From contig NZ_CP085307.1 in the NCBI RefSeq assembly GCF_020700235.1, positions 186,001 through 250,000 of the forward strand: 64,000 nt of DNA. Reading direction: 5' to 3'. Positions 17,260 to 25,396 of the stretch are shown one piece after another. The stretch is from Haladaptatus pallidirubidus (GTDB lineage Archaea; Halobacteriota; Halobacteria; Halobacteriales; Haladaptataceae). The notes beneath the pieces were generated by a model. That model saw only the letters and a program-made list of their open reading frames with translations, had not been told where the DNA came from and ran no database searches. Both the position numbers and the translations under genes were made by a program. Position 1 is the stretch's first letter. Every line of letters starts with the position of its first letter.

Positions 17260-18095
17260 CTGTCCGTCCGCGCAGGTCGGCACTATTCACGCCCGCCGAC
17301 GACGCCGAGATGCTCCGCAAGGCCGCCGAAACCGACGCCGATGCGCTCATCTTCGACTTGGAAGATGCCGTTCCACCGGACGAAAAGTCCGCGGCCCGTG
17401 AGAATCTCCGGACGGTCGTCCCCACGCTCGACGGGAACCGCGAAATTGCGGTTCGGGTCAATGCTCGCAACACGGAGTTCTTCACCGATGACATCGTCGC
17501 AGCCATCGACGCCGGTGCCGACGCAGTGGTGCTCCCAATGGTAGAGTCGGGCAGAAACATCCGGGAGTCGTGGTCTGCACTCACGGTGCTTGCCGACGAC
17601 CCACCCGCGCTTCGGGCAACCATCGAGACACCAACTGGAATGGACGCAGGACGGGAGATCGCAGCGGCCTGCCGTGCGACAGGAACCGTGAGCCTTGCTT
17701 TTGGCTTCGCGGACTACTGCAAAGCTATTGGTGCACCGGGCACCCCCGATCGGGTACGTAAGCGCCTCGAACTGCGAACTGTGGAGTACGCATCGATGGC
17801 TGGTGTCGACCCCGTCGCGTCGGTTCATCTCGATGTTGACGATGAAGCAGGCGTTCGACAAGTCGCCGAGCGCGCTCGTGCACTGGGATTTCTCGGTATG
17901 ACAGCTATCCATCCCGCGCAGTTGGCACCCATTAACGAAGCGTTCACTCCTGAAGCGGAAGAACTTGCACAGGCAAAGCGACTGGTGAAAGCGTTCGACG
18001 AATCGGAGAAAGATTCGCTCTTGGTGGAAGATGTGTTCCTCGACACAGCCACGGTGGATCGGTACCGTCGACTCCTTGAGAGAGCGCCCGACTAG
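17256..18095 (+). CDS. HpcH/HpaI aldolase/citrate lyase family CoA-ester lyase
   Basis: It encodes 279 residues of the citrate-lyase beta-chain/malyl-CoA-lyase family. Visible are RSALFTPADD at the start, the metal-binding ALIFDLEDAVPPDEKSAAR, a conserved Arg at AVRVNARNTEF, VLPMVESG and ATIETPTGMD with the second metal Glu. The family cleaves or forms C-C bonds in 3-hydroxyacyl-CoA esters such as malyl-, citramalyl- or beta-methylmalyl-CoA. Its four-base overlap with the transporter ATPase gene suggests that it degrades a product of the imported compound. Confidence 0.87.
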   Translation: MTVRPRRSALFTPADDAEMLRKAAETDADALIFDLEDAVPPDEKSAARENLRTVVPTLDGNREIAVRVNARNTEFFTDDIVAAIDAGADAVVLPMVESGRNIRESWSALTVLADDPPALRATIETPTGMDAGREIAAACRATGTVSLAFGFADYCKAIGAPGTPDRVRKRLELRTVEYASMAGVDPVASVHLDVDDEAGVRQVAERARALGFLGMTAIHPAQLAPINEAFTPEAEELAQAKRLVKAFDESEKDSLLVEDVFLDTATVDRYRRLLERAPD

Positions 18096-18178
18096 AAGAG
18101 GTCTCTATTTTTCACTGACGGGAAAGGAGCAGCTTCGATAGCGTTGTATGAATTGAATCGGAGACAGAGTCGCTCGAA

Positions 18179-20296
18179 CTACTGTCCCGTTCGAACCAGC
18201 GCGTCAACAACGACGGGACCGTCCTCGGTGACGAACACCGGATTGAGGTCAAGTTCGGAGACAGATTCGGCTGACGCCGCCAAGTCGCCCACACTTACAA
18301 GCAGGTTCGCGAGGGCATCGATCGATAACGCAGGACCGTCACGACGGTGTTCTAGAAGCTCTCCGAGGGCCGTTGCTGCGATGGCCTCCTTTGCGTCGGC
18401 TGTGGAGAACGGTGGAACGAGTACCTCGCTGTCATCTAGTGCCTCGACGAGGACACCTCCGGGACCGACCGTCACGAGCGACCCGAACAATTCGTCCGGA
18501 GCCACCCCGAGAATCGCCTCAACGCCGCCGTCGATCATCGGTTGAACCAGCACGCCTTCGATTGCCGCTCGATCGGTGTTTGAGAGAGCAGTATCCATGA
18601 TGTCGTCGAACGCCGTTCGTGCTGCGTCTGCGGAGTCGATACCAACTTTCACGGCACCGATGTCGGTGCGGTGGGGGAGGGCAGGCGAGTCGAGTTTGAG
18701 TACGACCGGAAAGCCGAGGGCCTCGGCGGCAGCAGCGGCCTCGTCTGCGTTAGACGTGCGATGGGTTTCCACGACTGGAACGTCAAACATCGAGAGGAGG
18801 TTTTCGGACTCTGCCCACGTGAGGACGCGACCTTGTGGAAGGTTTTTGTCGAAATCGTTGCAGAATTTGACAAGTTCGGCACGAGTGGGGCGATCCGCGC
18901 GTCGTTCGCGGCTAGCGACTAACTCCGTCATCGAGGCAACCGCGTCCATGCATCGGCTGGGATCCTCGTATAACGGGATGGTTTGTCGAAGCTCGGCGTA
19001 CGGCGGTATCTTCGTTTGGTCAAGGGGGTCTTTCCGACCAGTCCAGAGGACGAACACCGGATCGTCGGCGCGTTCGACGATACCTTCCAAGTCGGCGGCT
19101 ACATTAGCGGCACGTTCGTCCACCCCTGAGAGGCCAATCGCGAAGACGTAGGCGTCATAGGCGTCGTCAGCGAGAAGGGCGTCCGCGATCTCGGGCAAAA
19201 CCTCGGCACCGTATCCGCGAATATCGGCCGGGTTGTGAAATTCCCCAAACGTGAGTAGTTCCTCCATGTCCAACAGGGTTCGTTCGGTTTCGCCGTCGAT
19301 ATCGGGGAGGTTGAGGCCGCGTTCGTCTGCTAAATCTGCCAGCAAGCTCGCAAGGCCACCGCTCGTGGATGCGATAGCGATGTTGTTTCCTTTGGGGGGA
19401 TCGTAGTTCGCGTGGGCGCTCGCACGCGAGAGCAAGTCCGGGATGTCCGGCACGCGCTGGACGCCAGTTTGACGGAACGCCGCTTGCCAGCCGTCGTCGT
19501 CGCCGGTCAACGACCCTGTGTGCGAGAGTGTTGCCTCTTCGGCGATGTCGGATTGTCCGATTTTCACCGCCAAGACGGGAGTCCCGTTGCGCGTCGCCTC
19601 GTCAGCAACGCGCATGAACCGCTCGGGATCGTTTAATCCTTCGACGTAGACACAGATTACGTCAACCGTCTCTTGTGCAGCGAGGTAGGTAATATAATCA
19701 CTCGTGGTGAGGTCTGCTTCATTGCCGGTCGAAACGATATGACTGAAGTCGATATCGATATCCGCTGCGCGTTCGAAGAACGTCGTGAAAGCGAGTGCGC
19801 CGGACTGGCTAACAAGAGCGATTTTTCCTGGATTCGGCTTCCGGGAGCATGTGGCGGTCAGCGTCGCGCCGCGTGCGGCCATCAGTCCGATACAGTTCGG
19901 ACCGACAACGTGGATACCGACTTCCTCGGCTGTTCGTGCAAGAGTAGTCTCCAGTTCGGCACCGTGTTCGTCTGCCTCCGAGAACCCGGCAGTGACAACA
20001 AGTGCGGCGGGAACGCCGCGCTGGCCCGCCGACCGAACGACATCGACGACATAGTCACGGGGGACGCTGACGACGACGAGGTCGACCGTCTCTGGTACGT
20101 CTTCAATGCTATCGTAACATGTGCGATCCCATACTTCATCGCGGTTCGGATTGACTGGGTACAGTGCCCCGTCGAAACCGTAGTTGAGTAAATTATCGAT
20201 GAGGTTGCCTGCGTAGAACGAATCCGGGCTCGCGCCGACGACAGCGACGGAGCCAGGATCGAACAGTGGGTCTAACGCCGGGACCTTGTGTGACAT
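18179..20296 (-). CDS. NDP-forming acyl-CoA synthetase, fused alpha-beta type
   Basis: It encodes 705 residues from the ATG at 20296 (MSHKVPALDPLFDPGSVAVVG), preferred to an ATG 27 bases upstream because the CoA-binding domain begins at once. The order is a CoA-binding Rossmann domain (VGASPDSFYAGN), a ligase-CoA domain with SQSGALA and the phosphohistidine loop EATLSHTGSLTG, then a C-terminal ATP-grasp domain (GFPVVLKLDSPALPHRTDIG). Archaeal ADP-forming synthetases of this type make ATP from acetyl-CoA or other acyl-CoA. Convergent with the CoA-ester lyase, it may use that enzyme's products. Confidence 0.9.
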   Translation of the reverse strand: MSHKVPALDPLFDPGSVAVVGASPDSFYAGNLIDNLLNYGFDGALYPVNPNRDEVWDRTCYDSIEDVPETVDLVVVSVPRDYVVDVVRSAGQRGVPAALVVTAGFSEADEHGAELETTLARTAEEVGIHVVGPNCIGLMAARGATLTATCSRKPNPGKIALVSQSGALAFTTFFERAADIDIDFSHIVSTGNEADLTTSDYITYLAAQETVDVICVYVEGLNDPERFMRVADEATRNGTPVLAVKIGQSDIAEEATLSHTGSLTGDDDGWQAAFRQTGVQRVPDIPDLLSRASAHANYDPPKGNNIAIASTSGGLASLLADLADERGLNLPDIDGETERTLLDMEELLTFGEFHNPADIRGYGAEVLPEIADALLADDAYDAYVFAIGLSGVDERAANVAADLEGIVERADDPVFVLWTGRKDPLDQTKIPPYAELRQTIPLYEDPSRCMDAVASMTELVASRERRADRPTRAELVKFCNDFDKNLPQGRVLTWAESENLLSMFDVPVVETHRTSNADEAAAAAEALGFPVVLKLDSPALPHRTDIGAVKVGIDSADAARTAFDDIMDTALSNTDRAAIEGVLVQPMIDGGVEAILGVAPDELFGSLVTVGPGGVLVEALDDSEVLVPPFSTADAKEAIAATALGELLEHRRDGPALSIDALANLLVSVGDLAASAESVSELDLNPVFVTEDGPVVVDALVRTGQ

Positions 20297-20406
20297 TATT
20301 TCGAATGGGAATGCAACCCGCAAAAGCCTTTGTTAACTTATCATTATGGTTATATTATGATATAAGAAGAATTTTTTGTTTTCCGCTTTCAACCAATTCC
20401 CCTACG

Positions 20407-20562
20407 GTGATCTCGGCATCGTCTTTGGCGTTCTTTACTATATTGAGTGTCCTGTTGGCAGTTGCAGTTTCGACAGCAGCCATATGCTTACAGCGTCTAT
20501 CACGTAAACATGATGTGGACACGTGCAAGCCGTTGATTCTTTACTCACGGCGTTTAGCGTGA
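20407..20562 (+). CDS. Possible small membrane protein
   Basis: A GTG at 20407 opens a 51-residue frame with one clear hydrophobic segment (SLAFFTILSVLLAVAVSTAA) followed by a basic, Arg/Lys-rich region. It may be a single-pass membrane protein or the front part of a larger one. The remainder of the 20297-20656 interval shows only an AT-rich tract near 20340-20385. No ribosome-binding site is obvious. Confidence 0.3.
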   Translation: MISASSLAFFTILSVLLAVAVSTAAICLQRLSRKHDVDTCKPLILYSRRLA

Positions 20563-20618
20563 TGATGGATAATGAACTGATGGTTACGATGATAGAAGAG
20601 AGAGAATCAACCATCTAT

Positions 20619-20630
20619 TTTAATATATAT
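20619..20630 (+). promoter_or_regulatory. TATA-like element before the truncated membrane-protein gene
   Basis: A TTTTAATATATAT-type tract at about 20618-20630 lies 27-38 bases before the ATG at 20657, consistent with a leaderless archaeal transcript. Confidence 0.45.
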
Positions 20631-20656
20631 GATGTCTAACTAGTATTCCTATCGTT

Positions 20657-21040
20657 ATGAGTGACAATCAAGGAAGACGTTGGAAACGCTATCTCGCAAT
20701 CATCCCATGGACGTTTGGAATCTTGTTCATTTTCACTGGATTAGTTTCTATCCTCGTTCCAGAATCAGACGTTCTCCGATCCGTTGGTGGGGGACTGGCT
20801 ATGCTTGCTGTTGGAATGTTTGCAATCCCACCTGTGCGTCGGCGAATCAGTACGAGGACAGGACGAGAATTCTCAACTATCGCTGTAATAGCCATTCTGT
20901 TCGTTGGAACCATCGTATCGGGGGCTATGCTTCCAGAACTCGAACAAACTTCACCACAACAGGGGGAAGTAAGTGATTATTCAGAGAAACTTCCGTACTC
21001 ATCAAGCTGGCTCTGCTTGCCAATCTCAGCGACTGTCTGA
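20657..21040 (+). CDS. Three-helix membrane protein, C-terminus altered
   Basis: It encodes 127 residues. Three hydrophobic stretches are seen (WTFGILFIFTGLVSIL, GGGLAMLAVGMFAIPP, AVIAILFVGTIVSGAML), with a basic VRRRISTRTGREFS loop between the second and third, a layout common in small haloarchaeal membrane proteins. From about position 20975 it reads antisense into the 3' end of the convergent nuclease-like gene, overlapping it by 64 bases, so the last 20 or so residues are probably not original. I read this as the left junction of an insertion. Function unknown. Confidence 0.55.
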   Translation: MSDNQGRRWKRYLAIIPWTFGILFIFTGLVSILVPESDVLRSVGGGLAMLAVGMFAIPPVRRRISTRTGREFSTIAVIAILFVGTIVSGAMLPELEQTSPQQGEVSDYSEKLPYSSSWLCLPISATV

Positions 21041-22077
21041 TTCTCACATTCGTCTCGCAATCTGTCTTTCATGCCCTCAATCCGCCATTCAACCCACTTG
21101 TTCTCTAAAACTCGCTCAAGATCATCTTTGGCCGTGTAGTTCGAAACCACTTTGAATTCAGCTCGGTCGTCATCCCAATCGGAAAGGAAATTGATTCGCT
21201 TTCCGGACTCAATTAGGTCGTCAACAATCTCAGAGATTCGTTCCGCAGTATAGTTCAGTGCACTATTTGATACGTATTCCTCGATATCGCCACGATCCAC
21301 ACATGGATATCGATCTTCGACTCGTCGTGCTTGGACCACGACGCGGAGCTGATCGACAATAATCGATGTTGGTAGGATATCTGCTTGGCCGAAACTGGTC
21401 GTCACCCGATCCAACTCTCCGTTCAACGACGATACATCATGCGTATGCCGTCTCTCAAGCTCCTTGAGCATCTCATCCGGGTCTTCAGCTTCCAGGTTAT
21501 CTGGGAAAGACGTGGGTCTTGCGTGCCGAATCCACAGCGTGTCGTGGTGAGCATCCACTACCCACGTGATGAACTCTGCACCCTCTTCGATAATTTCCTT
21601 CGCGATTTTGTCGCCGTGATTAACGTACGTTGCCACCACGAACTCCATGTGGTTGATTTCGCTCCCAAGATACTTTTCTTCGATGTATTCTTTGTGTTCT
21701 TCGGCCACTTCTTTTCGCTTTTGGAGTTGATTCACCACTTTTGTCGCATTATTTGGGATTGACGATTTTGCCTCACCGAAAATCACGCTGCCGTTGAGGT
21801 TCCACAATAGAAAATCGAAGTTGGGAATCTCAAGTTCCTCAAGTGGTTCAGCGGTGATGAATTTGTACCCGGCAGGGTTGCCCTGTGCAAACGGGAAAGT
21901 CGAGTAGCTGATTAGTTTACGGTGGTGACGCTGAACGTCGATTTCCTCGCGCAGGTTGGTTCGTTTGGATTGCTCCGGGAATTCATAGAGCTTATGCTGG
22001 ATACATTTTCCGTAGAGTCCACGAAACTTTGTTTCTTGACCCTCCGGCACCGACGCAGGAGGATCAACATTTGTCAT
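20977..22077 (-). CDS. PD-(D/E)XK-nuclease-like protein of a two-gene module
   Basis: It encodes 366 residues. Around residues 86-106 the motif NFDFLLWN (Asp88), then VIFGEAKSS (Glu102-x-Lys104), has the spacing of a PD-(D/E)XK restriction-type nuclease core. The C-terminal third (EYVSNSALNYTAERISEIVDDLIESG is in it) looks like a winged-helix or DNA-reading region, with a charged helical end. It begins one base after the stop of the 22079-23176 gene, so the two are co-translated. I infer a nucleic-acid-cleaving role, perhaps anti-phage, from motif and context; no known defence family is recognised. Confidence 0.6.
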   Translation of the reverse strand: MTNVDPPASVPEGQETKFRGLYGKCIQHKLYEFPEQSKRTNLREEIDVQRHHRKLISYSTFPFAQGNPAGYKFITAEPLEELEIPNFDFLLWNLNGSVIFGEAKSSIPNNATKVVNQLQKRKEVAEEHKEYIEEKYLGSEINHMEFVVATYVNHGDKIAKEIIEEGAEFITWVVDAHHDTLWIRHARPTSFPDNLEAEDPDEMLKELERRHTHDVSSLNGELDRVTTSFGQADILPTSIIVDQLRVVVQARRVEDRYPCVDRGDIEEYVSNSALNYTAERISEIVDDLIESGKRINFLSDWDDDRAEFKVVSNYTAKDDLERVLENKWVEWRIEGMKDRLRDECENQTVAEIGKQSQLDEYGSFSE

Positions 22078-22078
22078 G

Positions 22079-23176
22079 TTATACCGCGGTTTGAGCTTCG
22101 TAAAGCTTCATTTTCGCGCCACCATCCAACATCTGAATCACGGCCAGATAGAATTCAACGAGAGATGGGAACGAACAATTTTGTTTCGGAACAATCCGCA
22201 TCGACTCTTCAGTGGCGCTGACGTTGAACAGTGACCCTCGGTTCTCGTCGGTTACCTGTGCCGAGAAGTCAAGTGACCCAGCCTGTTTTGTGACGTCGGT
22301 GAAGCTGAAGTTCAGTTCATCGCTGCTTTTGGTACCCTTGATGAAACTCTCGGCCTGCATCAACGTCACTTGCTGATCAAAATCTATTTCACCAGAACTC
22401 ACCTCCGGTACTTGGATTTTCAAGTTTCCCGGCTCCACCTCCCTCTTCTCGAATTTGATTTTGTTCGCCACATCGAGCAGTTCGAGAACGTTTACTACAA
22501 CTTCACTCAGAAGCTCGAATAGGATGTTAAAGCTCTCCTGATTGACTGTCTCCAATGTGAACTTGCCAGAAGTATCGATTCTGAGGGAAACATTCTCGTG
22601 TTCGTATTGAATCCGAGTTGGTACAACTCCATATTCGGCTCTGAATTCGTCAAGCCGATCGCGTCCGTCGATACCTTTGTATTCGATCTCACGATCGACG
22701 TCCGGGCGAGTTCGAGCCTCTGCCAGACTAGGAACTCGCTTTGATTTAAATTCGGAAATTCGCATATCTTCGTAGCTACTGAGGACGATTTCGTTCATCG
22801 TCTGAAAGTCCTCAGTCATAATCGGCATTGGTGAGAGGCAGTCACTGTGTTCCGAAACTGGTCGCAGCGCTTGTCGGATGGCCTCTTCAGTTTCAGCAGT
22901 GACGACCATTTGGAGATCGTCTTTGTATTCTCCGAGGTAGAACTTTGCGGGTTGCTCAGCACCCTTTCGGTTCCGATACTTACCGACGAACTTCGTAACA
23001 TCTCCGAGTTGCTCGGTTTCGTAGTGTTCGTCAAGATAGGCTCTCCAACCGTTATCAGAGAGATAGAGGAATGATTTGATTCGTTGTCCGTGGTACCCCT
23101 CAAGGACGCTTTCAGGCGAGTCTATAATGACTCGGCAGAATTCTTTGAGGTTGTATTCTCCTTCAGGGATGTGCAT
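22079..23176 (-). CDS. Unknown partner protein of the nuclease-like gene
   Basis: It encodes 365 residues, acidic and probably rich in beta strands, with no signal peptide, membrane helix, zinc site or nucleotide-binding motif. A strong Shine-Dalgarno GGAGGT sits seven bases before the ATG (plus-strand ACCTCC at 23184-23189), unusual here where many starts are leaderless. It is the first gene of the module. It could be a recognition or specificity subunit for the nuclease; this is inference. Confidence 0.6.
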   Translation of the reverse strand: MHIPEGEYNLKEFCRVIIDSPESVLEGYHGQRIKSFLYLSDNGWRAYLDEHYETEQLGDVTKFVGKYRNRKGAEQPAKFYLGEYKDDLQMVVTAETEEAIRQALRPVSEHSDCLSPMPIMTEDFQTMNEIVLSSYEDMRISEFKSKRVPSLAEARTRPDVDREIEYKGIDGRDRLDEFRAEYGVVPTRIQYEHENVSLRIDTSGKFTLETVNQESFNILFELLSEVVVNVLELLDVANKIKFEKREVEPGNLKIQVPEVSSGEIDFDQQVTLMQAESFIKGTKSSDELNFSFTDVTKQAGSLDFSAQVTDENRGSLFNVSATEESMRIVPKQNCSFPSLVEFYLAVIQMLDGGAKMKLYEAQTAV

Positions 23177-23365
23177 TGGGATACCTCCGGCGCCGTTGTT
23201 TGATGTCCTATACCAAACTACATATTAGTTCCCCATTCGGGGCGAAAGTGGAAACCGGCATAGGGTTCAAGAAGCGTGTTGATGAGAGAAGCTTCACACG
23301 ATTAGTTCTCGTATGGGATGTACTCAAAAAGTACAGTAATCCAATAAGTGGGAAAATCTACGTAT

Positions 23366-23497
23366 CTAGTCTTCATTCTCTTTCGCTTGTTTAAGGAGTC
23401 GCCAAATAACGTCTTCATATGAGTCTCCTCGGCTCTTGAGTGCGTGCAGTTCATCAGCGAGCTCTGAGGTAACCCGGATACTGGTGTAGTCTGGCAT
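23366..23497 (-). CDS. Small VapB-like antitoxin-type DNA-binding protein
   Basis: It encodes 43 residues from the ATG at 23497 (MPDYTSIRVTSELADEL); ATG codons at 23518 and 23524 would add a short Met/Arg-rich lead. The TSIRVTSELADELHALKS stretch followed by SYEDVIWRLL fits the haloarchaeal ribbon-helix-helix antitoxin family that usually precedes a PIN-domain toxin. No toxin gene is next to it on either side, so it is either an orphan or a stand-alone regulator. Confidence 0.6.
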   Translation of the reverse strand: MPDYTSIRVTSELADELHALKSRGDSYEDVIWRLLKQAKENED

Positions 23498-23613
23498 TGG
23501 TCTCGTTTCGATCTCCATCTTCATACATCTATGTACTATGGCATAGTGCATATGTGTATACATTAATGCAGATGCATAACGTTATATGGAGAGAGGTTGA
23601 TTTCTCTAATAGG

Positions 23614-23680
23614 AGCGCGGATCGCCTTCGCAGAAAGGCCGGTGCTGGAACACCGACCGCGCTTCAGGTCCAACTGAAGC
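23614..23680 (+). ncRNA. Candidate structured RNA: three-way junction with a competing hairpin
   Basis: The plus strand can fold perfectly: outer stem AGCGCGG (23614-23620) with CCGCGCT (23657-23663), inner hairpin GCCTT/AAGGC (23624-23628 with 23635-23639) and abutting hairpin CGGTG/CACCG (23640-23644 with 23651-23655). A further hairpin GCTTCAG/CTGAAGC (23661-23667 with 23674-23680) shares three bases with the outer stem, so the two are partly exclusive. It lies 72 bases before the first gene of the plasmid-like operon. It is not a tRNA (no anticodon or T arm). A leader switch or mobile-element end are both possible. Confidence 0.4.
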
Positions 23681-23751
23681 ATGACTAGCAATACCCTTTC
23701 CGTAGAAAAACGCATCGACTACCAACTACCCTGTACCGGAGGACAGGACTA

Positions 23752-24234
23752 ATGGCGTCCTTCGACGAGAAACCCAACGGCGGGCTGCTCTCCCTCGAGG
23801 CCCAATTCGGCACAAAAGTCTTCCACCCAGTCAAACGCCTCGAACCCACCCCCGAAACCGCTGCCCAGGACCCAGACCAACCCACGCCCGACACCGACGA
23901 GCCAATCACCCGCGCGTACCTCGTCGAACTCCGCGTGGGCTTTGAAACCCGCACCAAGACCACCAGCCAAGCGCCCTACCTGTACTGCATCTACGCCACG
24001 CCGGACTGCCAACGCTTCTTCGAACGACGCCTCCCGATCGACTACGACGAGGAGGGCTTCCAGATCCCCGAGGACACCAACACCTACCGCTCGGTCGTCA
24101 CCACCAAAACGGGCAATCCCAACCTTCCCTCAACACCACCGGGCGAAACCCACGCAGAAACCCGCAGGCACTACCAGCGCATCCTCGAACAGTGCTACGG
24201 CATCGACGCCACCACTACTGAGGTGCGCGTGTAA
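23752..24234 (+). CDS. Unknown protein, first gene of a GC-rich plasmid-like operon
   Basis: It encodes 160 residues of unknown family, starting MASFDEKPNGG. It is acidic and Pro/Thr-rich, with a central region (AYLVELRVGFETRTK, YLYCIYATPDCQRFF) that is probably folded and a proline-rich stretch near residue 125. Codon use is much more GC-rich at third positions than in the genes left of 23.6 kb, which suggests transfer from another replicon. Its TAA is followed directly by an ATG (24235). Confidence 0.6.
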   Translation: MASFDEKPNGGLLSLEAQFGTKVFHPVKRLEPTPETAAQDPDQPTPDTDEPITRAYLVELRVGFETRTKTTSQAPYLYCIYATPDCQRFFERRLPIDYDEEGFQIPEDTNTYRSVVTTKTGNPNLPSTPPGETHAETRRHYQRILEQCYGIDATTTEVRV

Positions 24235-24630
24235 ATGCCCCTCACAGAACGCCCTCGGTCGAGAGCGCTAGCTGTCGGCACACGACCGACCCAGGACAAC
24301 TACCCATCCGAACACCGGCACATATCAATCAATAGTAACGAATTAGTGTGCGTAAACTATTTCTCCCCCTTCGGGGATGTACAACCAAGGCATCCCAGCC
24401 TAAATCGCCAGCGGGCGTATCCTTATCGACGCAGACACGGCCACGACGTACCGTACACCACGAGCACCAGCCAACCCCAAACCCACCACACCTGGTTCCA
24501 CCCCATGACACTCACACCACGGAACCCCAACAAACCACGACTCCAGCCCGACCGATACAACTGCATCCCTGAATCCACGGCCCTCCCGACCACACCCGAC
24601 GAACGTCCATACCAGTGGAGGCGAGCGTAA
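24235..24630 (+). CDS. Possible small basic protein, uncertain start
   Basis: The frame runs 131 codons from the ATG that abuts the previous stop, and its TAA shares a base with the next ATG (TAATG at 24628-24632). That coupling supports the frame at its 3' end. The first 80 residues look poorly coding, so translation may begin at the ATG at 24505, giving 41 residues (MTLTPRNPNKPRLQPD...). It is Pro/Arg/Thr-rich with no known domain. The first 35 bases also resemble a stretch after another gene at 27091. Confidence 0.35.
   Translation: MPLTERPRSRALAVGTRPTQDNYPSEHRHISINSNELVCVNYFSPFGDVQPRHPSLNRQRAYPYRRRHGHDVPYTTSTSQPQTHHTWFHPMTLTPRNPNKPRLQPDRYNCIPESTALPTTPDERPYQWRRA
24243..24276 (+). repeat. 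Degenerate repeat, copy 1
   Basis: CACAGAACGCCCTCGGTCGA continuing with GAGCGCTAGCTGTC resembles 27091-27127. It begins eight bases after the stop codon of the first gene of the GC-rich operon. The other copy follows that operon's last gene at a similar distance. Confidence 0.3.
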
Positions 24631-25067
24631 TGGCCCACTACGATCGTGAGCCACCGCGTACGACAGCACAGGACACCGACCACTCGTGGTCACCAAACGA
24701 CGAGATTACGGAAGACGATATTGAAGAGACGTTCCAACAGTGCCCCCATTGCGGCACATACATCGTTCGGTGTAACGGCGCACACTCCTGCATCCCAGCC
24801 GAATACCAACCTCATTCGGACGAGTCGGAACGTCGCCGTCGCATCGAGGCCAGCCCCTTCCCCGCCGATGATTCAGTGCTCATCCTCGACCAGCCGACGA
24901 GCAGGGCCTACGCCTACCACGAACCCAATAACGAGGATAAACCACTCTGTTGGCCCCATACTGACGACTCATTCGTTACGCTCTCACGAGCAGCTGCACA
25001 CGACCAACTCCAAGCGCTCTGCCAGCGCTGTGAACGCATCCGCCAGAAACGGGAGGCAGACCAATGA
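24630..25067 (+). CDS. Zinc-finger-like protein of the plasmid-like operon
   Basis: It encodes 145 residues from the ATG at 24630. Near residue 40 there is CPHCGTYIVRCNGAHSC, a CxxC pair followed by Cys and His that could bind zinc, and a second CxxC (CQRCERIR) near the C-terminus. Between them lie acidic and aromatic residues. Such proteins on haloarchaeal plasmids are often DNA-binding, but no function is known. It overlaps the next gene by four bases (ATGA). Confidence 0.6.
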   Translation: MAHYDREPPRTTAQDTDHSWSPNDEITEDDIEETFQQCPHCGTYIVRCNGAHSCIPAEYQPHSDESERRRRIEASPFPADDSVLILDQPTSRAYAYHEPNNEDKPLCWPHTDDSFVTLSRAAAHDQLQALCQRCERIRQKREADQ

Positions 25068-25396
25068 CCAACCGAGATACGGTTCTCGCACTGGCGTGTG
25101 CAGACCCAATCCAAATCTGTACTGACCATCGCACGCTCACAGGCGTCGTCTATCAGTGTGAGCACCACGAACCCGAACTTACCTGCCGAGGGCCAGTACC
25201 CGGTGAGCACGTCTTGTACGTCGCCACGCCAACGCACGATCTGTACCGACTGCAGTACGCCTACTACAACGAGATCGAACACACTAAGGCCACGCTTGAG
25301 CACTACGATCTTTCTCCAAATGGTCGCTACACGTGGCTCCGGACGGGTGCACGGGTTGAGTGCATCATCAACCCGACAAGAGGTGAGCAAGCGTGA
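25064..25396 (+). CDS. Unknown protein of the plasmid-like operon
   Basis: It encodes 110 residues with several Cys and His residues (YQCEHHEPELTC), then GPVPGEHVLYVATPTHDLY and a C-terminal strand-rich part. No family recognised. It overlaps its neighbours by four bases on both sides, so it is part of a polycistronic unit translated in series. Confidence 0.55.
   Translation: MTNRDTVLALACADPIQICTDHRTLTGVVYQCEHHEPELTCRGPVPGEHVLYVATPTHDLYRLQYAYYNEIEHTKATLEHYDLSPNGRYTWLRTGARVECIINPTRGEQA

Noticed and set aside
17283..17912. 209-codon frame antisense to the CoA-ester lyase
   Set aside because: It lies fully opposite a clear enzyme gene and shows no motif.
18576..19151. 191-codon frame antisense to the acyl-CoA synthetase
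   Set aside because: Shadow of a GC-rich gene; Ser/Arg-rich with no domain.
23614..23663. tRNA, because of a 7-base-pair closing stem
   Set aside because: Only two inner hairpins, no T-loop sequence, no anticodon arm of normal length and too short.
24348..24572. 74-codon frame overlapping the second plasmid-operon gene
   Set aside because: It begins and ends without coupling to neighbours and reads Pro/Thr/His-rich sequence; the other frame has start-stop overlaps on both sides.
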